Assembly: GCA_963792875.1 (NCBI GenBank)
Contig: CAWBXV010000003.1
Coordinates: 1 to 64,000, forward strand
DNA: 64,000 bases
Origin: JAHEGP01 sp963792875
GTDB lineage: Bacteria; Pseudomonadota; Gammaproteobacteria; Pseudomonadales; JAHEGP01
Direction of reading: 5' to 3'
The notes under the pieces are model-generated. The model was not told where the DNA came from and searched no databases. It saw only the letters and a program-made list of their open reading frames with translations. The translations under genes and the position numbers were made by a program. Of the stretch, positions 44,936 to 54,615 are shown one piece after another; position 1 is the first letter of the stretch; every line of letters begins with the position of its first letter.

Positions 44936-45177
44936 GGCGTGCCCCGTTTCCCTGCCCGGTGCCGCGCGCGGCGCCCCGCTTTTCTTGGTCAGGGTTAGTC
45001 TGTATGATCCAGCGCAGTGACGAAGAATCAAAGCGCGATCATCGAACGGAAATACGGGGCTGTTCACTGCCGGGAGCTATGCGCTGGTGAGTTGGCACGC
45101 GGCCTGCGGGGCAGCGCGTGCGGCGGTGCCGAAATCTCGTCCTCTGTCGAGTCAGATAACCACAATGAGGTGACCGC

Positions 45178-47832
45178 ATGCGAGAGGATATCGATCCCGT
45201 TGAAACCAGGGAGTGGCTCGAGGCCCTGGACTCGCTGCTGGCCAATGCCGGGAGCAAGCGGGCAACCGAACTGCTGATCGCACTGGGTGAACACGCCGTG
45301 GAGCTCGGCATCAAGCTGCCGTCGGCGATCACCACCCACTACCGCAACACCATCCCCCCCGAGCAGGAACAGCCCATGATGGGCGATCTGTTCATGGAGC
45401 GGCGCATCCGCTCGCTGGTGCGCTGGAATGCCCTGGCGATGGTGATGCGGGCCAACGACAACAACGAGGGCCTCGGCGGCCACCTGTCCTCCTTCTCGTC
45501 CAGCGCGCTGCTCTACGAGATGGGCTTCAACCATTTTTTTCGGGGCGACCAGGGCGATCAGCGGGGCGACCTGATCTTTTACCAGGGGCACTGCGCGCCG
45601 GGCATCTATGCGCGCTCGTTCCTCGAGGGGCGCCTCAGCGAAGAACAGCTCGACAACTTCCGCCGCGAGGTGGACGGCATCGGGCTGCCCTCCTATCCGC
45701 ATCCCTGGCTGATGCCGGATTACTGGCAGTTTCCCACCGTCTCCATGGGCCTGGGGCCCATACAGGCCATCTATCAGGCGCACTTCCTGAAGTACCAGAC
45801 CAAGCGCGGGCTGGTCGACAACAGCGCGCGCAAGGTGTGGGGCTTCATGGGCGACGGCGAATCCGACGAGCCGGAGAGCCTGGGAGCCATCGCGCTGGCG
45901 GGGCGCGAGTCGCTGGACAACCTGATCTTTGTGGTCAACTGCAATCTGCAGCGGCTCGACGGCCCGGTGCGCGGCAACGGCAAGATCGTGCAGGAGCTCG
46001 AAGGCGTATTCCGCGGCGCCGGCTGGAACGTGATCAAGGTGCTGTGGGGGCGTCGCTGGGATCCGCTGCTGGAGCGCGACAAGACCGGCCTGCTGCAGCG
46101 CCGCATGGACGAGGTCTGTGACGGCGAGCTGCAGAATTTCAAGGCCAATGGCGGGGGCTATACCCGGGAGCACTTCTTCGGCAAGTACCCGGAGCTGCTG
46201 GCACTGGTCGCGGACATGTCCGACGACGATATCATGGCCCTCAACCGTGGCGGCCACGACCCGTACAAGCTGTATGCCGCCTACCATGCGGCGGTGAACC
46301 ATCGGGGGCAGCCGACGGTCATCCTGGCCGGCACCGTCAAGGGCTACGGCATGGGATCATCCGCCGAGGCCCAGAACGAGACGCACTCCGTCAAGAAGCT
46401 CGATCTCGCGAGCCTGAAGTCGTTCCGCGACCGGTTTATGCTGCCGCTGACCGACCATGAACTGGAAAGCGTGCCCTATTACCGGCCGGCGCCGGACAGC
46501 CCCGAGATGGTCTACATGCGCAAGCGCCGCGACGCGCTGGGTGGCTTGATCCCGCAGCGCCAGAGCGAGTTCGAGGCGCTGGAGACGCCCTCCCTGGACG
46601 TGTTCGAGGCGCAGTTGAAGGGTTCCGGCGAGCGCGCGATCTCCACCACCATGGCGTTCGTGCGCATGCTGTCCACGCTGTCCAAGGACAAGCGCATCGG
46701 CCAGCGCATCGTGCCGATCGTGCCCGACGAGGCCAGGACCTTCGGCATGGAGGGCATGTTCCGGCAGCTCGGCATCTACTCCTCGGTAGGGCAGCGCTAC
46801 ACGCCCCACGACGCCGATCAGATCATGTATTACAAGGAGGACGAGAAGGGCCAGATCCTCGAGGAGGGCATCACTGAGGCCGGCGCGACCTCGGCCTGGA
46901 TCGCGGCGGCGACCTCCTACAGCGTGTCCGGCTTCCCGATGGTGCCCTTTTATATCTTTTATTCCATGTTCGGCCTGCAGCGCGTCATGGATCTGGTGTG
47001 GGCGGCCGGCGACGCCCAGGCCCGTGGTTTTCTCATGGGTGGCACCAGCGGGCGCACCACCCTGAACGGCGAGGGACTGCAGCACCAGGATGGTCACAGC
47101 CATCTGATGGCGGCGATGATACCCAATTGCATTTCGTACGATCCGGCCTATGCCTACGAAGTGGCGGTCATCGTGCAGCATGGCCTGCAGCGGATGTATC
47201 AGGAGAAGCGCAACTGCTTTTACTACATCACGCTGATGAACGAGAACTACCCGCAGCCGAAGCTGCCCATCGGCAACGTCGAGGGCATCATCCGCGGCAT
47301 GCACAAGGTGGCCGAGGGCAAGGCGGGCGCCAGCCTGCGCGTGCAGCTGATGGGCGCCGGCGCGATTCTCAACGAGGTGGTCGCCGCTGCCGGCTTGCTG
47401 CGCGACGGCTTCGGCGTCGAGGCGGATGTCTGGAGCCTGACGAGCGTCAACGAGCTGGCCCGCGATGGCCTCTCCTGTGAGCGCTGGAACCTGCTGCATC
47501 CCGAGGACGAACCCAGGACCTGCTACCTGCAGCAACAGCTCGCTGATGCGCAGGGCGGGCCGATCATAGCCGCGACCGACTACATCAAGCCCTACACCAA
47601 TCAACTCAGCCCCTTCATGCCGCGCCGCTTTCTGGCGCTGGGCACCGACGGTTACGGCCGCAGCGATACGCGTGCCAAGTTGCGCAGCTTCTTCGAGGTC
47701 GACCGCTACCACGTCACGGTGGCCGCGCTGAAGTCGCTGGCGGACGACGGCGCCATCGCGGCCTCGGTCGTGGCCGGGGCGCTGAAGAAGTTTGGAATCA
47801 AGTCGAATCGTCCGGACCCGGCATTCAACTGA
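45178..47832 (+). CDS. aceE: pyruvate dehydrogenase E1 component, homodimeric type
   Basis: The 884-residue enzyme decarboxylates pyruvate with thiamine diphosphate and acetylates the lipoyl group of E2. The thiamine-diphosphate motif is visible as MGDGESDEPES with the closing Asn in FVVNCNLQRLDGP. GGHLSSFSSSALLYE near residue 100 and GTSGRTTLNGEGLQHQDGHS near residue 620 are typical of the AceE class. Length is within three residues of E. coli AceE. It is followed after 68 bases by aceF. The lpd gene is not next in line. Confidence 0.97.
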   Translation: MREDIDPVETREWLEALDSLLANAGSKRATELLIALGEHAVELGIKLPSAITTHYRNTIPPEQEQPMMGDLFMERRIRSLVRWNALAMVMRANDNNEGLGGHLSSFSSSALLYEMGFNHFFRGDQGDQRGDLIFYQGHCAPGIYARSFLEGRLSEEQLDNFRREVDGIGLPSYPHPWLMPDYWQFPTVSMGLGPIQAIYQAHFLKYQTKRGLVDNSARKVWGFMGDGESDEPESLGAIALAGRESLDNLIFVVNCNLQRLDGPVRGNGKIVQELEGVFRGAGWNVIKVLWGRRWDPLLERDKTGLLQRRMDEVCDGELQNFKANGGGYTREHFFGKYPELLALVADMSDDDIMALNRGGHDPYKLYAAYHAAVNHRGQPTVILAGTVKGYGMGSSAEAQNETHSVKKLDLASLKSFRDRFMLPLTDHELESVPYYRPAPDSPEMVYMRKRRDALGGLIPQRQSEFEALETPSLDVFEAQLKGSGERAISTTMAFVRMLSTLSKDKRIGQRIVPIVPDEARTFGMEGMFRQLGIYSSVGQRYTPHDADQIMYYKEDEKGQILEEGITEAGATSAWIAAATSYSVSGFPMVPFYIFYSMFGLQRVMDLVWAAGDAQARGFLMGGTSGRTTLNGEGLQHQDGHSHLMAAMIPNCISYDPAYAYEVAVIVQHGLQRMYQEKRNCFYYITLMNENYPQPKLPIGNVEGIIRGMHKVAEGKAGASLRVQLMGAGAILNEVVAAAGLLRDGFGVEADVWSLTSVNELARDGLSCERWNLLHPEDEPRTCYLQQQLADAQGGPIIAATDYIKPYTNQLSPFMPRRFLALGTDGYGRSDTRAKLRSFFEVDRYHVTVAALKSLADDGAIAASVVAGALKKFGIKSNRPDPAFN

Positions 47833-47836
47833 GCCC

Positions 47837-47864
47837 GCCCCGGCGCGCTGGCGGCGGCCGGGGC
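47837..47864 (+). terminator. hairpin between aceE and aceF
   Basis: GCCCCGGC (47837-47844) and GCCGGGGC (47857-47864) can pair with a 12-nt loop, followed by GTTTG. It might reduce read-through into aceF; evidence is weak. Confidence 0.25.
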
Positions 47865-47900
47865 CGTTTGATCTCGGGCAGCGATTAGAAGGGCATTGAT

Positions 47901-49561
47901 GTGGCAAGCGAAGTCATAAAAATACCGGATCTGGGTGGCGCGTCCGACGTGGCGATCGTCGAAGTCGCGGTGTCCGTGGGCGACGAGCTGAAAGTCGACG
48001 ATGTCCTCGTCGTGCTGGAGACGGACAAGGCCTCGATGGAGGTGCCCTGCCCCTTTGCCGGCAGGCTGTTGTCGCTGGCGCTCAAGGTGGGTGATCAGGT
48101 CGCGCAGGGCGATGTGGTGGGCACTATCGAGGTGGCGGATGAGGCCGGTGGCGATGCCGAGGCCTCTGCTGCGGCGCCCTCCGCACCGGCATCCGCCCCG
48201 CCCGCACCTGCACCCGCACCTGCACCCGAACCGCAGCCCCCTGCGGCAGCCCCGGCGGGGCAGGTCGACGCGGCGCCCTCGGTGATCGACGTGCCCGTGC
48301 CCGATCTGGGGGGCGCCGACCGCGTCGATGTGATCGAGGTCGGCGTCAAGCCGGGTGACGTGATCGCCCAGGGCGATACCCTGATCGTGCTGGAGAGTGA
48401 CAAGGCCTCCATGGAGGTGCCCGCGCCGGCGACGGGCAAGGTCGTGGAGGTGCGCCTGCAGGTCGGCGACAACGTCACCGAAGGCGATGTGATCCTGCGC
48501 CTGGAGCAGGTCAGCGCCGGCCGCCCGGTCAGTCCCGCGCCGGTCTCGCAGCCGGCACCCGCCGCCGTCCCGGCAGCGGCCGCGCCGTCGAAACCCGTCC
48601 AGACGGGACCAGCCCAGGCCGGGCCTATCCAGGCCGGACCTGGATCCAGGCCGGACCTGTCCAGGCCGGTCCCGTACACGCCGGGCCGGCGGTGCGCAAG
48701 CTGGCGCGCGAGTTCGGCGTCGATCTCGGGGCGCTCAGGGGCACCGGTCCCCATGCGCGCATCCTCAAGGAAGACGTGCAGGCCTGGGTCAAACAGCAGC
48801 TGCAGCGGGCTCCCGCAGGCGGCCAGGTGGCTGGCGCCGGCATCCCCTCCGTGCCCGAGGTCGATTTCGCCCAGTTCGGCCCCGTGCGCGTCGCGCCCAT
48901 GAGCAAGCTGCAGCGCTTGACGGCCCAGAACATGCACCGCAGCTGGCTCAATGTGCCCAGGGTGACCCAGTTCGATGAGGTCGACATCACCGATCTCGAG
49001 GCGTTTCGCGAGGAGCAGAAGGCCCAGGGCGTCAGGCTGACGCCGCTGCCCTTCATGCTCAAGGCCTGCGCGGTCGCGCTGCGCAGCAATCCGGTATTCA
49101 ACGCCTCGCTGGCGGCGGATGGTCAGAGCATCGTGTTCAAGGACTACGTGCACATCGGCATCGCCGTGGCGACGCCGGCAGGATTGATGGTGCCGGTGGT
49201 GCGCGATGTCGACCGCAAGAGCATTACCGAACTGGCCGCCGAGTCGGCCGAGCTGGCGTTGCGGGCGAAGGACAAAAAGCTCAAGCCGCAGGAGATGCAG
49301 GGCGCCTGCTTTACCATCTCCAGCCTCGGCAATATCGGCGGCACCGGTTTCACGCCGATCGTCAACGTGCCGGAGGTTGCCATTCTCGGCGTGTCCAGGC
49401 TGGCGGTGAAGCCGGTCTGGAACGGGCAGGAGTTCGTGCCGCGCAAGCTGCTGCCGATCGCCTTGTCCTACGATCATCGCGCGGTCAACGGCGCCGATGC
49501 CGGCAAGTTCGCGACGGAAGTCGGCCTGTTGTTGTCGGATATCCGGCGCCTGCTGTTGTAG
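47901..49561 (+). CDS. aceF: dihydrolipoamide acetyltransferase (PDH E2), frameshifted in linker
   Basis: The first frame (from GTG 47901, behind GAAGGG) encodes two lipoyl domains, each with its lysine in DKASMEVP, separated by an Ala/Pro-rich linker. Near 48642 two extra G's sit between perfect copies of a 15-bp repeat (IQAGP codons), moving the rest into another frame. That frame contains the peripheral subunit-binding domain (VRKLAREFGVDLGALRGTGPHARI) and the acetyltransferase core ending SYDHRAVNGADAGKF, with the catalytic His. Read across the shift, the protein would have about 550 residues, normal for a two-lipoyl E2. As written, no full-length E2 can be made. A GTG at 48692 could start the second half. 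Confidence 0.9.
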
Positions 49562-49563
49562 CG

Positions 49564-49586
49564 CGGACCCCCGGGGGCAGGGTCCG
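49564..49586 (+). terminator. possible terminator hairpin after aceF
   Basis: CGGACCC (49564-49570) and GGGTCCG (49580-49586) form a 7-bp stem with a 9-nt loop three bases after the aceF stop. No T-run follows. Confidence 0.35.
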
Positions 49587-49651
49587 GGTGCCGTCTACCA
49601 GGGCCGCGCCATGAGGTGGGTCTATGATCGTGATGAAGCGAGGCGATAATT

Positions 49652-51502
49652 ATGACGGCTGAGGTGGTCTTTGCCCTGGCGGCCGTGGGCATGATCGCGC
49701 TGCTGTGTCAGTGGCTGGCGTGGGCAGTCCGGCTGCCGGCCATTCTGCCGCTGCTGCTGGCGGGCATCGTGCTGGGGCCGGTGACGGGCCTGCTGGACCC
49801 GGACGCCCTGTTCGGCGAGCTGTTGTTTCCCTTTGTTTCACTCTCGGTGGCCGTCATCCTGTTCGAGGGTGCGCTCAGTCTCAAGTTCGCCGATATTCAA
49901 GGCCACGGCAAAGTAGTCACCCGTCTGGTCACGCGGGGACTGCTGGTAAGCTTCGTGCTGATCTCTCTGGCGTCGCTGCTGGTTCTGGGGCTGTCGGTGC
50001 CGGCGTCGCTGCTGGTGGGGGCGGTTTCGGTCGTGACCGGGCCGACCGTTATCGCGCCGCTGCTGCGGGTCGCCAGGCCCAGCCCCGGCATCGACCGGAT
50101 TCTGCGCTGGGAGGGCATCCTCATCGACCCGATCGGTGCCGTGTTTGCCGTGCTCGTGTTCCAGCTGCTGCTGTCCAGCCATCAGACCGGCGCGCTGCTG
50201 GCGATGTGCGCGGATCTGGCGGCGATCATTCTGGTGGGGCTCGTGCTGGGGACCGTCGGCGGCTGGCTCTTCGATCAGGTCGTCCGACGGGGTTGGCTGC
50301 CCCGCGCGCTGCGCAATTTCGGCATGCTGGCGTGGGTGCTCTTTATCTATGCCGGCGCAGAGATGCTGGCCCACGAGTCCGGTCTGCTGGCGGTGACGGT
50401 GATGGGGCTGTGGCTGGCGAACTGGGGCGAGCTGGAGCTTGAGGAGATCACCGAGTTCAAGGAAAATCTCTCCGTCATTCTGCTGTCGGCCGTGTTCGTC
50501 CTGCTGGCGGCGCGACTCGACCTGCGGGGACTCATCGAGTTTGGCTGGCCACTGCTGCTCTTTCTAGCCATCGTGCAGTGGCTGGTGCGCCCGCTCGGGG
50601 TGTGGGTATCGACGCTCGGGCAGGCGCTGGACTGGCGCGAGAAGGCCGCGCTGGGCTGGATTGCCCCGCGGGGCATCGTGGCGGCCGCGGTGTCGTCGCT
50701 GTTCGCGTTGTCCATGGCCAACGCGGGGCTGGCCGATGCCGACAAGCTCGTCTCGGTGGTGTTCGCCATCATCATCGGGACGGTCGTCCTGCAGAGCCTC
50801 ACCGCAAAGCCCCTGCTCAGCGCGCTGGGTGTGCGGCGGCCGCCGTCGAACGGTGTGCTGATCGCCGGGGCCAACCGCCTGGCCAGGGAGCTCGGCCTCG
50901 CGCTGCAGGCGCAGGGTTTTCCGGTGCTGATGGCGGACCCGGTGTGGGAAAACTATCGGCGCTCGCGCATGGCGGGCCTGCCTGCCTACTACGGTCTGCC
51001 GCAGTCGGAGCAGGCCGAGGCGGCGCTGGATCTCGGCAGCATCGGGGTCGTGCTGGCGCTGTCGGCCAATACCCACCAGAACGCGCTGGCGGTCTACCAC
51101 TTCAGCCACCTGCTGGGGGAAGAGAAGGTGTTTGCCTTGCGCTCGAATCCGGGTGAGGGCGGGGTGCGTAGAGAGAGCGCGTTGTTTCGGCGTCGTCAGT
51201 TGCTGTTTGCCGGCGAGGAGGGCTATGGCGCCCTGGCCAAGCGCTTGTCCCAGGGCTGGACGGTGAAAACGGTCCGGCTCGACGAGGCCGCGGGCTGGGC
51301 CGAGGTGGCCAGCCGTTATGCGGGCGACGCCATCCCGCTGGTATGGGTAGACCCCGAGCGGCGCCGGGCGTACCCGCATGCCGGCGGGACCGCGCCGCCG
51401 GACGCGCCGCTGCTGGTGGTGGCGCTGGTCAACGGCGATCGCGTGGCGGCCGCAGATGGCGAGAGCCCGCAGCCGGCGGACCAGCCGGGCGCCGGCGGAT
51501 GA
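49652..51502 (+). CDS. cation/proton antiporter, CPA1 type, with C-terminal nucleotide-binding-like domain
   Basis: The 616-residue protein has about twelve membrane helices (residues 1-390). Family motifs include PLLLAGIVLGPVTGLL and a central VTGPTVIAPLL, with IDPIGAVFAVLVF as the ion-binding region. The cytoplasmic C-terminal part starts with GVLIAGANRLARELGLALQ, a TrkA-N/Rossmann-like fold that may sense a nucleotide. It probably exchanges Na+ or K+ for protons in pH and salt homeostasis. No partner gene is adjacent. Confidence 0.9.
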   Translation: MTAEVVFALAAVGMIALLCQWLAWAVRLPAILPLLLAGIVLGPVTGLLDPDALFGELLFPFVSLSVAVILFEGALSLKFADIQGHGKVVTRLVTRGLLVSFVLISLASLLVLGLSVPASLLVGAVSVVTGPTVIAPLLRVARPSPGIDRILRWEGILIDPIGAVFAVLVFQLLLSSHQTGALLAMCADLAAIILVGLVLGTVGGWLFDQVVRRGWLPRALRNFGMLAWVLFIYAGAEMLAHESGLLAVTVMGLWLANWGELELEEITEFKENLSVILLSAVFVLLAARLDLRGLIEFGWPLLLFLAIVQWLVRPLGVWVSTLGQALDWREKAALGWIAPRGIVAAAVSSLFALSMANAGLADADKLVSVVFAIIIGTVVLQSLTAKPLLSALGVRRPPSNGVLIAGANRLARELGLALQAQGFPVLMADPVWENYRRSRMAGLPAYYGLPQSEQAEAALDLGSIGVVLALSANTHQNALAVYHFSHLLGEEKVFALRSNPGEGGVRRESALFRRRQLLFAGEEGYGALAKRLSQGWTVKTVRLDEAAGWAEVASRYAGDAIPLVWVDPERRRAYPHAGGTAPPDAPLLVVALVNGDRVAAADGESPQPADQPGAGG

Positions 51503-51608
51503 TGGCCTGGGTCCTGCGTCGATCTGGCGCAGGGTCTTTGGCGCGATGACAAAAAGCGAAAAGTGAATGGCTATCCGTAGCCTTATTTCTGACAAAATGG
51601 AGGGGATG

Positions 51609-52601
51609 ATGTTTTTGAGAACGCGATGTCAGGCGGTCCTGTTGTCGAGCTTGTGCGTGCTGCCGACGCTGGGTTGGGCCAGCGAACCCGTGCAGCCGAT
51701 CGAGCCGGCCAAGGTTGAGAATGCCGCCCTGGTGGCACTGGGCAGGCAGCTCTATTTCGATCCCCGGCTGTCCAGGTCGGGTTTCATCTCGTGCAATTCC
51801 TGCCACAATCTGAGCATGGGTGGCACGGACAACATCAAGACCTCCATCGGCCACAATTGGCACCAGGGACCGATCAATTCGCCGACCGTGCTGAATTCCA
51901 GTTACAACATCGCGCAGTTCTGGGATGGCCGGGCCGCGGACCTCAAGGAGCAGGCCGCCGGCCCCATCGCCAACCCGGGTGAGATGGCGTTCACGCATGA
52001 GGCGGCCGTGGCGGTGATCGCCGCCATCCCAGGCTATGTCGCAACCTTCCAGCAGGTATTCGGCAACAGTGGGGTCACCGTCGACCGCATCACCAGCGCC
52101 ATCGCCGAGTTTGAGAAGACTCTGGTCACTCCCAACTCGCGCTTTGACCAATGGCTGAAGGGCGACCAGAAGGCGCTGGACGCGCAGGAGCTGGCCGGCT
52201 ACGAGCTGTTCAAGAGCGCCGGCTGTGTGGCCTGCCACAATGGCCCGGCGCTGGGCGGCACGTCGTTTCAGAAGATGGGGCTGGTAAAGCCCTACGAGAC
52301 CGACAACCCGGCGGTCGGGCGCGCGGCGGTGACGGGCAAGGATGCCGACCGCATGCACTTCAAGGTGCCCACGCTCAGAAACATCGAGCTGACCTACCCC
52401 TATTTCCATGATGGCGGGGCAGCCACGCTGGGAGAGGCGGTGGCTACCATGGGCAAGCTGCAGTTGGGCCGGGAGTTCAGTCCCGAGGAAAACGCCAGCA
52501 TCGTCGCCTTTCTGAAGACGCTGACCGGCGACCAGCCGACGTTCCCGCTGCCCATTCTGCCGCCGTCCGTGGACGCCACACCGAGGCCCGAGCCCTTCTA
52601 G
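51609..52601 (+). CDS. di-haem cytochrome c peroxidase
   Basis: The 330-residue protein has a signal peptide (ending LGWA) and two haem c attachment motifs, CNSCH near residue 60 and CVACH near residue 210. It includes LGRQLYFDPRLS at the N-terminus of the family domain and IELTYPYFHDG toward the C-terminus. It reduces hydrogen peroxide to water in the periplasm with electrons from a small cytochrome or copper protein. The ATG at 51609 is preceded by GGAGG four bases upstream; in-frame ATGs at 51567, 51597 and 51606 are alternatives. Confidence 0.93.
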   Translation: MFLRTRCQAVLLSSLCVLPTLGWASEPVQPIEPAKVENAALVALGRQLYFDPRLSRSGFISCNSCHNLSMGGTDNIKTSIGHNWHQGPINSPTVLNSSYNIAQFWDGRAADLKEQAAGPIANPGEMAFTHEAAVAVIAAIPGYVATFQQVFGNSGVTVDRITSAIAEFEKTLVTPNSRFDQWLKGDQKALDAQELAGYELFKSAGCVACHNGPALGGTSFQKMGLVKPYETDNPAVGRAAVTGKDADRMHFKVPTLRNIELTYPYFHDGGAATLGEAVATMGKLQLGREFSPEENASIVAFLKTLTGDQPTFPLPILPPSVDATPRPEPF

Positions 52602-52610
52602 GGCGGGTGC

Positions 52611-52645
52611 GCGCTGCGCTGGCGGCGCTCAGGCCGCCGCAGCGC
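52611..52645. terminator. bidirectional hairpin between convergent genes
   Basis: The left side GCGCTGCG plus GCGGC, interrupted by a 3-nt bulge, pairs with GCCGCCGCAGCGC (52633-52645). This gives a 13-bp stem between the peroxidase gene and the oppositely oriented small gene at 52659. Confidence 0.5.
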
Positions 52646-52658
52646 AGACCCGCAGGGT

Positions 52659-53018
52659 TCAGCGGGTCTTGCCGAGGCTGGACCGCAGCATCACGACGTT
52701 GCTGTGGTCCTGCCACGCCCGCAGTGGCGCGTCGTCGTTGATGGGCTCGCAGTCCCGCACTCTCGACAGCAGGTTGGGGGATACATTCCAGCGCTGGCCG
52801 CCCTCGGTAATGACCGTGACGGTCTTCTTGTTGAAGCGGACCAGCGTGCCAGTCTGACGATGCCTGCCTGGCGGTTTGAAACAGACGCTCTCGCCCACGT
52901 CGAACTGCATCATTTCGCGGTGGATGTGCTGCGAGTGCAGTTCTTTGAGTCTCTCCACGACTCGAAGGTTGAGCGCAATCAGTTGGTCTTCCGTGAGGTT
53001 GTCGATATCGATATTCAT
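52659..53018 (-). CDS. conserved hypothetical protein (119 aa)
   Basis: The small protein has an N-terminal helical part (TEDQLIALNLRVVERLKEL) and a beta-rich middle containing FDVGESVCFKPPGRHRQTG and VRFNKKTVTVITEGGQRWNVSP. This looks like an SH3/KOW-type nucleic-acid-binding barrel shared by an uncharacterised gammaproteobacterial family. No signal peptide or membrane segment is present. It stands alone and faces the peroxidase gene. Function is unknown. Confidence 0.8.
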   Translation of the reverse strand: MNIDIDNLTEDQLIALNLRVVERLKELHSQHIHREMMQFDVGESVCFKPPGRHRQTGTLVRFNKKTVTVITEGGQRWNVSPNLLSRVRDCEPINDDAPLRAWQDHSNVVMLRSSLGKTR

Positions 53019-53335
53019 GCAGCGGACTCTATAGCATAGTCTGTATTATTATCGGGAGCGTTATGCACTCCGGTCGCTGTCTGACGGATCGACAAGGCGG
53101 CGGCCCAACCGTTGGCTTCCCCGTGAGGTGCCCGTTGCCGGAACCTCGCCAGAGAGGCGGTGGCCACGCCACCGGTTGCGCACTTGCCGCGATGATCGCC
53201 GTTACTTCCCTGTTTCCCTCCTGCCAATACCTGCCGGGCGTCACAAAAGCCTCAGGCGACGCCATCCTAACCTAATCAACGCTTGCAATCCAGCCCCATG
53301 CGTGGTTGCTGCGGGCGGCGCGGCAGGGGCCGGAC
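53019..53335. other. gene-free stretch
   Basis: The part just upstream of the 53018 start is A+T-richer and has a TATGCTATAG on the minus strand that could be its -10 region. No gene, repeat or RNA is recognised in the rest. Confidence 0.4.
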
Positions 53336-53494
53336 TCAGCCGTATCGCTGCCGCATGTCGGCGACGGCGCGGGCAATCGGGGCGCTCATCATGGCGACTC
53401 TCGTGTGAGCGTCGGCACGCTTGCGAGGGTGCCCGATGGCGTCGATAAAAGCGCCTACGTCGGCGTCACTTGGGCGGGTTTTCAGTGGCGGCAT
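53336..53494 (-). pseudogene. truncated DUF1801 family gene
   Basis: From ATG 53494 (GGAGGG upstream) the frame encodes 52 residues. The early segment KTRPSDADVGAFIDAIGHP plus RKRADAHTRVAMMS matches the usual N-terminus of DUF1801 proteins (about 130-150 residues), which then breaks off. The rest of the domain is not found in another frame downstream. It is probably a remnant. Confidence 0.5.
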
Positions 53495-53553
53495 GAGTGA
53501 CGGTCCCTCCGGCTCGTTTGGCGCCTGTTCCTGGGGTGGTCTGCGCCAGGTGC

Positions 53554-54471
53554 CTAGCGGTACGCTGCGGTCAGTTCCAGCGATCGGTCCCAGAGCGCCC
53601 TCGCCAGCGCGGCATCGCTGGCCAGGCGGCTGGGTGTTGCGGGGTTGCAGTCGGCGAAGTACTGGCCGCTGACCCTGCGCAGGTCGCGGTGGGCCGCGAC
53701 GTAGCATTGGGTGGCGGCGCCGGCCGCGACGCTCCGCTGCAGCGGCTTGCTGAGCGTGGCAAGCGCCTGGGCAAAGTGACCACTGGCGTGGCGGCCGAGA
53801 CGGGTGACCACCACGCCGGGGTGGACGGCATTGGCGGTGGTCGTGCCGCCATAGAGGCGCCGCGCCAGCTCGTTGGACGTCAGCAGGTTGGCGAGTTTCG
53901 ACTGGCCATAGAAGCGCCAGGGATCATAGCCCCTGGCGCCATTCAGATTGTCGAAGTCGATGCCGCCCTTGACGGTGTGGTGATGCGCCATGCTCGAAAC
54001 GATCACGCAGCGGCCCGCCGGGGCCTGAGTGAGCTGCGCGAGCAGGCGGTTGATCAGCAGAAAATGCCCGAGGTGGTTGGTGAGGAACTGCAGCTCCAGC
54101 CCCGCCTTGATGTGCAGATCGGGCAGCGCCATGATGCCCGCGTTGCACATCAGCACGTCCAGCGGCAGGGCCAGCGCCGCCACGGCGTCCGCGCAGCGTG
54201 CTACCGATGACAGATCGCTCAGGTCGCAGGCAAGGGGGGTGGTCGGGCCCGGTACCCTGGCGCAGGCCTGTGCCGCGCTGTCCCGGGTCCTGGCCAGACC
54301 GATCACGTGAGCGCCTCGGGAGGCCAGTACGCGCATCGACTCGAAGCCCAGCCCCGAGCTGACGCCGGTGATGACCATGGTCTTTCCGGTCAGATTGATG
54401 CCGTCGCACACCTCCTCGGCGGTGCTGTGCCGATTGAATCTGGACTGCGTCGCTTGGGTCATCGGGGCCAT
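53554..54471 (-). CDS. short-chain dehydrogenase/reductase, retinol dehydrogenase-like
   Basis: The protein of about 305 residues has TGVSSGLGFES (cofactor binding, about residues 35-45), CNAGIMA, and the catalytic YGQSK. The NHLGHFLL motif and long C-terminal part place it in the subgroup annotated as retinol or protochlorophyllide-reductase-like SDRs. It should reduce or oxidise a lipophilic carbonyl or alcohol. ATG 54462 is an alternative start, and neither has a strong ribosome binding site. It lies in a run with two hydrolase genes on the same strand. Confidence 0.88.
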   Translation of the reverse strand: MAPMTQATQSRFNRHSTAEEVCDGINLTGKTMVITGVSSGLGFESMRVLASRGAHVIGLARTRDSAAQACARVPGPTTPLACDLSDLSSVARCADAVAALALPLDVLMCNAGIMALPDLHIKAGLELQFLTNHLGHFLLINRLLAQLTQAPAGRCVIVSSMAHHHTVKGGIDFDNLNGARGYDPWRFYGQSKLANLLTSNELARRLYGGTTTANAVHPGVVVTRLGRHASGHFAQALATLSKPLQRSVAAGAATQCYVAAHRDLRRVSGQYFADCNPATPSRLASDAALARALWDRSLELTAAYR

Positions 54472-54615
54472 CGAGTCACCGGATCTTCCGTGCCTGTGTG
54501 AGGGGCCGCCGGGCATGGCAAAGGGACGAGGTGGTCAGCGTTCCGCCCGTGCCCGCGATGCCAGCCGATGTCGCCGCGGTCCGGCGTGCGTGCCCGCCAG
54601 GCCCGAGGCGCCGGC

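Noticed and set aside
53497..54210. 237-codon plus-strand frame over the SDR gene at 53554-54471
   Set aside because: It is an antisense shadow. The minus strand encodes a full SDR with cofactor and catalytic motifs.
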